Positions 58,180-64,000 of a stretch of DNA of 64,000 bases are shown one piece after another; position 1 is the first letter of the stretch, and every line of letters begins with the position of its first letter. A program made the position numbers and the translations under genes. Under the pieces are notes generated by a model. It was given only the letters and a program-made list of their open reading frames with translations, ran no database searches and was not told the DNA's origin. This stretch comes from Algibacter_G agarivorans (GTDB taxonomy: Bacteria > Bacteroidota > Bacteroidia > Flavobacteriales > Flavobacteriaceae): NCBI RefSeq assembly GCF_039543245.1, contig NZ_BAABJJ010000002.1:34587-98586 (forward strand). Reading direction: 5' to 3'.

Positions 58180-58287
58180 ATGCGAAATGGTTCAAATTTA
58201 ACAATATATATAGTAGCTGGAGTAATAATAGCTCATTTTCTTATAGGATTTATTTACCTTATTTATAAACTGAATAAGAAAAAGTAG
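58180..58287 (+). CDS. Candidate small membrane protein (35 residues)
   Basis: MRNGSNLTIYIVAGVIIAHF continues as LIGFIYLIYKLNKKK, giving one strongly hydrophobic helix with a positive C-terminal end. It sits between the binding-protein gene (divergent) and the btuB promoter and has no clear promoter of its own. The composition and topology look genuine, but at this size the call is tentative. Confidence 0.45.
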   Translation: MRNGSNLTIYIVAGVIIAHFLIGFIYLIYKLNKKK

Positions 58288-58296
58288 TTTTTTTAA

Positions 58297-58325
58297 TTGT
58301 CATTTATATTAAAAAAGTACTTTTG
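58297..58325 (+). promoter_or_regulatory. Promoter TTG-N18-TACTTTTG for the riboswitch-btuB transcript
   Basis: TTG at 58297-58299, 18-bp spacer, TACTTTTG at 58318-58325. Transcription would start a few bases before the riboswitch. Confidence 0.65.
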
Positions 58326-58339
58326 CATAGAAATTTGGT

Positions 58340-58602
58340 TTTGTTCATTTCACGTGAACAAATTAAAAGGGAATCTGGTGCAACTATTTACAATTGCAGA
58401 TTTTAGATTTACGATTTCAATGAGTTTTCATTCAAAAAATCGTAATTCGTATATCGTAATTAGTTAATTCCAGAACTGTTCCCGCAACTGTAAGTTTATG
58501 CTCAATTTGATTGGGTGCCTCATTGAGGATGTTATTAACTTCAATACCACTGGCTTTATGCTGGGAAGGTGTAATAACATAAAACAAGTCAGGAGACCTG
58601 CC
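58340..58602 (+). promoter_or_regulatory. Cobalamin (adenosylcobalamin-type) riboswitch
   Basis: The B12-element landmarks appear in order: GGGAATCTGGTGCAA (about 58369-58383), the box GAACTGTTCCCGCAACTGTAA (about 58473-58493), CCACTGG (58547-58553), TGGGAAGGT (58562-58570) and the terminal GTCAGGAGACCTGCC (58588-58602). The stem formed by CTGG (58375-58378) and CCAG (58470-58473) encloses an unusually long loop of about 91 nt that contains an extra inverted repeat (GATTTACGATT / AATCGTAATTC). It lies between a promoter and the TonB receptor ATG (58651) and should lower receptor expression when cobalamin is plentiful. Confidence 0.9.
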
Positions 58603-58650
58603 ATTTTTCAGAATTCAAAAACAACTTTCGGGAGAAAAGTATTTGATATT

Positions 58651-60483
58651 ATGAAATTATTTATTTGCCTTTTATTTATGTCTGTTTTTAGCATGTCAAT
58701 TAATGCTCAGGCTTTTATGGACTCTATTCAGAAATTGGATGAAGTGATACTGAGCGATGTTAAATTGAAACGCTATGCAAAAGGTTATAAAGTAACCATT
58801 CTTTCAGATTCTATTCTCAGAAAAAATAATACCTCTCTAACGGATGTATTACGATACAACTCTAATATTTATTTAAAGGAAAATGGATATGGTATGGTAT
58901 CTTCACCTTCTTTTAGAGGTACTAATGCCTCTCAAACAGCAGTTGTTTGGAATGGGATTAATATTAATTCCCAACTTAATGGTCAAGTTGATTTTAATAC
59001 TGTAAGTACTTCAAATTATAATTCTATAGCTATTAGAAGCGGTGGTGGCAGTGTGCAATATGGTAGTGGTTCTATTGGTGGCAGTGTGCATTTAAATAAT
59101 GAGTTAGAGTTTAAATCACATTTTGAAAACAGGTTGAAATTGTCTTATGGTAGTTTTGACACCAAGGAAATGGCTTTTAATTCTTCATTTGGTTCAAATT
59201 TATGGACTGCAACTATTGGTGCCGCTTATAAAGATTCTGATAATAATTATAGGTTTTTAGGAACCGATAAAGAAAATGAAAATGCCGCATTCAATAATTT
59301 GGATTTAAACTTGAATGTTGGTTATGTAATTTCAAAAAATGACGTTATTAAATTATACCATCAAAATTTTAGAAGCGATAGAGAATTCTCATCTACGCTG
59401 GTGGCGCCCTCCGATAGTAAATATCTAAGCAACGATTATCGTACGATGTTAGAATGGGTAAGGGCTTCAGGAGCTATGAGTTCCAAGTTGAAAGCCGTTA
59501 ATTTGTTAGAGGAATTTAAATATTTTGAAAATAAAAATAGTTCTAATTTTTCTGAAGGAAGCGCCAATACTTGGTTGGTAAAGTATAGTTTTAACTATAA
59601 ATTCTCAAAAAAAATAGAGCTAAATACTATTACAGATTACAGTTATGTAACCGCTAAGGGACATAGTTTTAGTAGCCCTAAACGTAATGCATTCTCAATA
59701 ACGACCATTTTAAGCCATTCACCTTATCCAAAATTGCAATATGCATTGAGTGCTAGAAAAGATGTTATTTCTAATTTTAAAAGTCCCATCGTTTTTTCTG
59801 CAGATGCTAGTTTTAAAGCAACTAAAGCCTATACTTTAAAAATTAATGCTTCTAAAAACTTTAGAGTTCCAACATTTAACGATTTGTATTGGCAACCCGC
59901 TGGGAATTTAGATTTAAAACCAGAATCATCATTTCAAATAGATATTGGTCAAAATATTTTGGTTAAAGATTTTATAGGTAGTCTTAATACATTTTATATA
60001 AAAAGTTCAGATTTAATACAATGGCGTCCAAACACTAATACCGGTTATTGGAATCCTGTTAATGTAGCAAGTGCCAGTAATTATGGAGTAGAAGCCGAGT
60101 TGAAATTCAAAAAGCAGTTTAATAAACATGCTCTTGATATAGCTTCTAACTATTCTTATACTGTTGCTAGGGATTTAGAAAAAGAACAAGATTTGTTTTA
60201 CGTGCCTGCTCATAAAGCCAATACAGCTATTTCATATCATTATAAAGCATTTACAATGTTTTACCAACATTTATATAATGGAAAAGTAGACATAATAGGG
60301 GGTGTGTTAGAGGGATTTGATGTCGGTAATTTTGGGTTGGCTTATACCTTCAATTCAAAAAGAAACAATCAGTATTTAGTAGATTTTAAAATTAATAATA
60401 TATACAATACCTATTACGAAAATGTGTCACTAAGGCCCATGCCTAATAGAAATTTCACTTTACAATTAACACTTAAATTTTAA
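58651..60483 (+). CDS. btuB: TonB-dependent vitamin B12 receptor, BtuB-like
   Basis: About 610 residues from the ATG at 58651, which begins a signal peptide (LFICLLFMSVFSMSINAQ). A longer frame back to 58498 would be translated from the riboswitch and is rejected. A plug domain (TLTDVLRYNSNIYLKENGYG-like TSLTDVLRYNSN, then SPSFRGTNASQTAVVWNGIN and GGGSVQYGSGSIGGSVHLN) is followed by a 22-strand barrel ending in NFTLQLTLKF, with the terminal phenylalanine. It imports cobalamin or corrinoids across the outer membrane. A B12 riboswitch in its leader and the following BtuG-like lipoprotein gene strongly support the substrate. Confidence 0.93.
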   Translation: MKLFICLLFMSVFSMSINAQAFMDSIQKLDEVILSDVKLKRYAKGYKVTILSDSILRKNNTSLTDVLRYNSNIYLKENGYGMVSSPSFRGTNASQTAVVWNGININSQLNGQVDFNTVSTSNYNSIAIRSGGGSVQYGSGSIGGSVHLNNELEFKSHFENRLKLSYGSFDTKEMAFNSSFGSNLWTATIGAAYKDSDNNYRFLGTDKENENAAFNNLDLNLNVGYVISKNDVIKLYHQNFRSDREFSSTLVAPSDSKYLSNDYRTMLEWVRASGAMSSKLKAVNLLEEFKYFENKNSSNFSEGSANTWLVKYSFNYKFSKKIELNTITDYSYVTAKGHSFSSPKRNAFSITTILSHSPYPKLQYALSARKDVISNFKSPIVFSADASFKATKAYTLKINASKNFRVPTFNDLYWQPAGNLDLKPESSFQIDIGQNILVKDFIGSLNTFYIKSSDLIQWRPNTNTGYWNPVNVASASNYGVEAELKFKKQFNKHALDIASNYSYTVARDLEKEQDLFYVPAHKANTAISYHYKAFTMFYQHLYNGKVDIIGGVLEGFDVGNFGLAYTFNSKRNNQYLVDFKINNIYNTYYENVSLRPMPNRNFTLQLTLKF

Positions 60484-60486
60484 ACA

Positions 60487-61545
60487 ATGAACTTAAAAAG
60501 AATTGCAGTAGTACTAGTATCCTTAACTTTTGTTTTTACCTCCTGTAGTAGCGATGATGTAAGTGTGCCATCACCAAAAGGCGATTACGAAAATGGAATT
60601 TTAATATCTCATGAAGGGAATTTTGGGCAAGGGAATGCATCAATTTCTTTTGCTACTTACGATTTGGAGACGGTTGAAAACAATGTATTTAATACTATAA
60701 ACAGTTCGCTTTTAGGAGACACGGCACAGAGTATAGCATTTAATGATGATTTGGCCTATATTGTTTTAAATGTTTCTAATAAAATAGAAATCGTTAATCG
60801 CTATACGTTTGAATCTGTTGCAACAATTAATTCAGGATTAAGTAACCCTAGGTTTATAGCTTTTTCGAATGGAAAAGGCTATGTTACAAATTGGGGTGAT
60901 GGAGGAAACGCCACTGATGATTATATTGCCATTATTGATTTAAGCATAAATACATTAGCAAGTAATACCATTTCGGTTGTAGAAGGTCCGGAAGAAATTA
61001 TAGCTAATGGAAACACCATTTATGTAGCGCAACAAGGCGGGTTTAGTCAGAACGATAAAGTTTCAGTAATAGATGCAACGTCTGATGCAGTAACAGCAAC
61101 AATTACAGTTGGCGATGTACCGAACACATTACAATTTGATGCTTCTGGAAATTTGTGGGTACTGTGTGGCGGGAAACCAGCATGGACAGGAAGTGAAACT
61201 GCTGGAAAATTATTTAAAATAAATACAGTTACTAATACTGCTACTTCCATAGATTTTGATGTAACGGAGCATCCAAACTTTTTATCTGTTGAAAATGATA
61301 CATTATATTATTACCTAGATGGTTCTGTATATAAAATGAATAATTCTGAAACCACATTGCCAACTAATTCAGAAATTTCGGGGCTTAGCTTTTATAATAT
61401 GAATGTAAATAATGGTGTGTTATATGGTGTTGATGCTGGAGATTTTGCGAGTAAAGGAACTTTAACGTCTTACCAATTGTCAACAAATACATTAATTAAT
61501 ACCACTACTGTAAATATTATTCCTGGAAGTGTATATTTTAATTAA
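60487..61545 (+). CDS. BtuG-like surface beta-propeller lipoprotein
   Basis: A 352-residue lipoprotein (signal ending FTSC) followed by a seven-bladed YncE/DUF5074-type beta-propeller, e.g. NGILISHEGNFGQGNASISF, FNDDLAYIVLNVSNKIEIVN, VDATSDAVTATITVGDVPNT-like IDATSDAVTATITVGDVPNT and GNLWVLCGGKP. In Bacteroides, BtuG is a surface lipoprotein that grips B12 with very high affinity and hands it to BtuB; the gene here starts 3 bp after the btuB-like stop, matching that arrangement. The BtuG role is thus inferred from context and fold, not from residues known to bind B12. Confidence 0.82.
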   Translation: MNLKRIAVVLVSLTFVFTSCSSDDVSVPSPKGDYENGILISHEGNFGQGNASISFATYDLETVENNVFNTINSSLLGDTAQSIAFNDDLAYIVLNVSNKIEIVNRYTFESVATINSGLSNPRFIAFSNGKGYVTNWGDGGNATDDYIAIIDLSINTLASNTISVVEGPEEIIANGNTIYVAQQGGFSQNDKVSVIDATSDAVTATITVGDVPNTLQFDASGNLWVLCGGKPAWTGSETAGKLFKINTVTNTATSIDFDVTEHPNFLSVENDTLYYYLDGSVYKMNNSETTLPTNSEISGLSFYNMNVNNGVLYGVDAGDFASKGTLTSYQLSTNTLINTTTVNIIPGSVYFN

Positions 61546-61554
61546 ATATTTTCA

Positions 61555-61590
61555 GACCTGTCAGGTTTTAAAAACCTGACAGGTCTTTTT
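61555..61590. terminator. Terminator between the B12 locus and the Dph6-like gene
   Basis: A 15-bp perfect stem GACCTGTCAGGTTTT / AAAACCTGACAGGTC followed by T7. It ends the plus-strand B12 transcript and abuts the convergent gene (stop at 61591). Confidence 0.9.
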
Positions 61591-62316
61591 TTATTCAGGA
61601 ATCAAATCGCAATACCAAACACCGTACCTTTCATCTTCACTTTTGCAAACAGAATCATCATCTGATTTAGGTGCGTTATACTCACGATACACTTTTTCTC
61701 CTAAAGTAAAAGGTATGGGTTTTTTAAAAATAGGACCATCAAAACAAAACGTGTGAAACTCTCCATTTTCTCCGCAAGGGTCAACAGCATCGGGTAAATT
61801 ATTAATAAAGTTTTTATCTATAATGGTGCCAACAAATTCTTCACCAAAATATTTCGAATTAGCACAAACTATAATGGTTTTAAAACCTAAATCTAAAAAC
61901 TCATTTAGTAAAGCTTTGGTGTCTCGTTTCCAAATAGGAAAAACAGCTTTAAAGCCTTGTTTGGCCAATTGTTTCTCTCTATAATCTCTTAAATCTTCAA
62001 GAAAAATATCGCCAAATGCACTATGGGTAAAATTGTCATTTTTCAGTCTGGTAACTGTTTCAAGCATTTTCTGTTCATAGATTTCCATACTTGGCATTTC
62101 GGGAAGTTCTATTAAACTAGCCGGGATATTTATAGCATGGGTTTGGGCTATTAATAGTTCCTTTCTTAATCCATGCATGGATACACGATTGTAATGACTG
62201 TTAACCGTCGTAATTAATTCCTCAACACTATAATTATTATCTTGCAATAAATGATATAGCGCCAAAGCGGAATCTTTGCCAGAACTCCAGTTGAAGTAGG
62301 TTTTGTGTTTATTCAA
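61591..62316 (-). CDS. Dph6-like PP-loop ATP pyrophosphatase
   Basis: A 241-residue protein with the PP-loop FNWSSGKDSALALYHLL near residues 8-24 and downstream motifs typical of the diphthine-ammonia-ligase (Dph6)/ATP-PPase family (SMHGLRKELLIAQ, FGDIFLEDLRDYREKQL, VDPCGENGEFHTFCFDGP). Eukaryotic Dph6 amidates diphthine on EF2, which bacteria do not have, so the bacterial substrate is unknown. Its position next to B12 uptake genes is common in the family and may indicate a corrinoid-related amidation. It overlaps the start of the S41 peptidase gene by 8 bp. Confidence 0.82.
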   Translation of the reverse strand: MNKHKTYFNWSSGKDSALALYHLLQDNNYSVEELITTVNSHYNRVSMHGLRKELLIAQTHAINIPASLIELPEMPSMEIYEQKMLETVTRLKNDNFTHSAFGDIFLEDLRDYREKQLAKQGFKAVFPIWKRDTKALLNEFLDLGFKTIIVCANSKYFGEEFVGTIIDKNFINNLPDAVDPCGENGEFHTFCFDGPIFKKPIPFTLGEKVYREYNAPKSDDDSVCKSEDERYGVWYCDLIPE

Positions 62317-63793
62317 AAAGAAAATTATTTATAAGGTTTAAAGGCAGTTCCTTTTCAACGTACATACCCGTTTCAAAAGGTTCAAAATCCTCACTACCAT
62401 TAGTGATTTTAAGAAAATTTGATTTTGATTTAGTAAAACGTCCTGTTCCCATTATTCGTGAAATGGCAGCAGCTAAAAGCGGCTCGTTTTGATTTCCTAA
62501 TATCCCTAAATTATTAAATTGTTCTCCTAAAACAATGTCTGGGGTAAGTCCGTTAAAATAATCAGTTACCCCATTAACATTAAGTGATTTAAAAATTAAA
62601 GGCTGCATGGCGTAGGCGTGGCCTTGATTAGCATCTTCTCGTCTAAAATTTGGAGAATCATATAATGTCGTTGAAGCTTGATATTTTCCAGCAGTTGTTG
62701 TGCCTATTTGAACAACATCAATATAAGGGCGTAATGAATTAATGATTAATTCGCTTGCAGAAGCACTTCTTTTTGTAGTTAGCACATAAACTTTAGTAAG
62801 GTTCAAACTGTTTAAAGAAGCACCATTATCATTATTTATAAACTTGTTAATTAATAACTCTGGATTTTGGTTTTGATAAACTTCTTGGAATTCCATATTC
62901 CACTGTTCGGTACTAAAAACATCGCCTGTAAATTGCCCTGTAATTAAACTAGATAATATAATAGCAGTATAAACAGAGCCACCTGGATTATAACGTAAAT
63001 CTAAAACCAATTCATTGATATTATTACTTTTAAATGAACCGAAAACAGTGTTTAATTCCGTATTAAATTGATTGGTACCGGTAAAACCATTATACATTAA
63101 GTATCCAATTTTTGTATTACCAACGTTAAGAACTGAATTTACTAGAATTGGGTTTTCTGTATATATTGATTTCGATAATGAAATACTTTCTGAGGTTGTA
63201 TTTACAGAATCATCACTAACTTCTGGTGTGCCATTATCATTATATGCTCCTAAATTAATAGTATAATTGTTTTGCCTTAGAAGCTGAGATTTATTGCCCT
63301 CAGTAAGTTGTACATTATCAATCCCATAAAAAATATCACCGCGTTTAATGCCTTTAGCTTCAGCATCAGTATTTGGTAACACATGTGTAACCACACCATA
63401 TTGGTTTGTACCTGTGGTGGAAAATTTAAAAAGCTGATATTCCATACCGTTGTTGCTAGAAATACCACTAAAAAATTGTTCTAAAGCAATATAATCATCA
63501 ACAATCCAGCTGAATCTATCTACGTTTTCTCTGTTATAAATCAAACTTTCAAATAAGTTTTCTGGTCTTTGGAAACTATTCAAGTAATCGGCATATTCAC
63601 TATTATTGCTTGAAAAACGATTATTTGCTAAATCAGGAACATCGTCTTTATATAAATAAAAAAGATTCATGCCTTTCCAAACAAAATCGTTTATTTTGCT
63701 TGTAGCTATTGGGATATCATCATTATCTTCAAAACAACCAATAGTTGCAAATGAAACTAAAAGAAGTAGTGTTAGGGCTTTAAAATTTCTCAT
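62309..63793 (-). CDS. S41-family (C-terminal processing) peptidase lipoprotein
   Basis: A 494-residue lipoprotein (signal LLLLVSFATIGC). After an N-terminal helical region it has a PDZ-like segment (VVTHVLPNTDAEAKGIKRGD) and an S41 protease domain. The nucleophile serine is in TTKRSASASELIINS, with the basic residue in TAGKYQAS. It probably cleaves misfolded or C-terminally tagged proteins at the envelope. The last 8 bp overlap the Dph6-like gene, indicating cotranscription. No clear promoter was seen in the roughly 200 bp between its start and the right edge, which shows no other feature. Confidence 0.88.
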   Translation of the reverse strand: MRNFKALTLLLLVSFATIGCFEDNDDIPIATSKINDFVWKGMNLFYLYKDDVPDLANNRFSSNNSEYADYLNSFQRPENLFESLIYNRENVDRFSWIVDDYIALEQFFSGISSNNGMEYQLFKFSTTGTNQYGVVTHVLPNTDAEAKGIKRGDIFYGIDNVQLTEGNKSQLLRQNNYTINLGAYNDNGTPEVSDDSVNTTSESISLSKSIYTENPILVNSVLNVGNTKIGYLMYNGFTGTNQFNTELNTVFGSFKSNNINELVLDLRYNPGGSVYTAIILSSLITGQFTGDVFSTEQWNMEFQEVYQNQNPELLINKFINNDNGASLNSLNLTKVYVLTTKRSASASELIINSLRPYIDVVQIGTTTAGKYQASTTLYDSPNFRREDANQGHAYAMQPLIFKSLNVNGVTDYFNGLTPDIVLGEQFNNLGILGNQNEPLLAAAISRIMGTGRFTKSKSNFLKITNGSEDFEPFETGMYVEKELPLNLINNFLFE

Positions 63794-64000
63794 ATAATCT
63801 GTTTGTCATAAGTAGTCTATAAAACCCTAAATTTACTTACATTATTGTGAATTAAAAATAATTACTTGAAATTGTTATTTCGGTAATTAGCAAAAAGTCT
63901 GGGTTTAGGGAAATTGATTGTATTTTAACAATCCTGTCCTAAATAAATTTTGGACACACTAAATCTAACCATTTTACTGATTTATTTCATTGCTTTTACT

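Noticed and set aside
58498..58650. Long in-frame extension of the TonB receptor back to an ATG at 58498
   Set aside because: It lies within the conserved cobalamin riboswitch and lacks a signal peptide; the ATG at 58651 begins a clear signal peptide.

Overview
The window is a stretch of a low-GC Bacteroidota chromosome, almost certainly from a marine-type member of the Flavobacteriaceae. The evidence is the gene content and order (dapA, bamD, omega, coaBC, DUF4835, recN, fabI, YbbR, coaE), the Bacteroidota promoter signature TAnnTTTG, weak Shine-Dalgarno sites, many short lipoproteins, a type IX secretion C-terminal signal, and a carB without its allosteric domain. No rRNA, tRNA, CRISPR array, prophage or complete insertion sequence was seen.

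Layout. Bases 1-18000 are mostly housekeeping: the end of prmC, ligA, a split 5'-nucleotidase pair, dapA, bamD, omega, coaBC, recN, fabI, a glycosyltransferase, YbbR, coaE and an RprXY-like two-component system. Bases 18100-26170 are the most distinctive part. An rRNA methyltransferase is followed by about 750 bp of nested small repeats. Then come two convergent 'ECF sigma, small membrane anti-sigma, Spy-like periplasmic protein' cassettes. The forward cassette is accompanied by four near-identical promoter-like sequences (GCRCAAGTTTY-N11-RCATCTAAA) and runs on through a broken EF-hand gene, a 57-residue membrane protein, a YHYH lipoprotein, a MORN-like lipoprotein and a SCO1-type copper chaperone. 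A candidate small RNA with its own promoter and terminator lies just beyond, at about 26080-26166.

Bases 26185-31366 (minus strand) hold an ABC exporter, a phosphohexomutase, a glycosyltransferase and a DUF4199 protein. Bases 31590-44419 include rpmE, a GlmU-like protein, a MITE-like element between two convergent genes, an oligopeptide-binding lipoprotein, mtaB, a lytic transglycosylase, rpmH and carB. Bases 44681-54848 hold a large secreted metalloprotease with a T9SS signal, a YceI / c-type haem / beta-barrel / OB-fold cluster, a thioesterase, rmuC and a second SCO1 protein with a TPR partner.

Bases 54963-61545 are a vitamin B12 uptake locus. ABC ATPase, permease and binding lipoprotein genes lie on the minus strand. 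A cobalamin riboswitch precedes a TonB-dependent receptor and a BtuG-like beta-propeller lipoprotein on the plus strand. The window closes with a Dph6-like PP-loop protein and an S41 peptidase.

A recurring theme is small palindromic repeats placed in sensitive positions: in-frame inside prmC, between a sigma-factor promoter and its start codon, in the broken EF-hand gene, at the shared end of two convergent genes, and in a loop of the B12 riboswitch.
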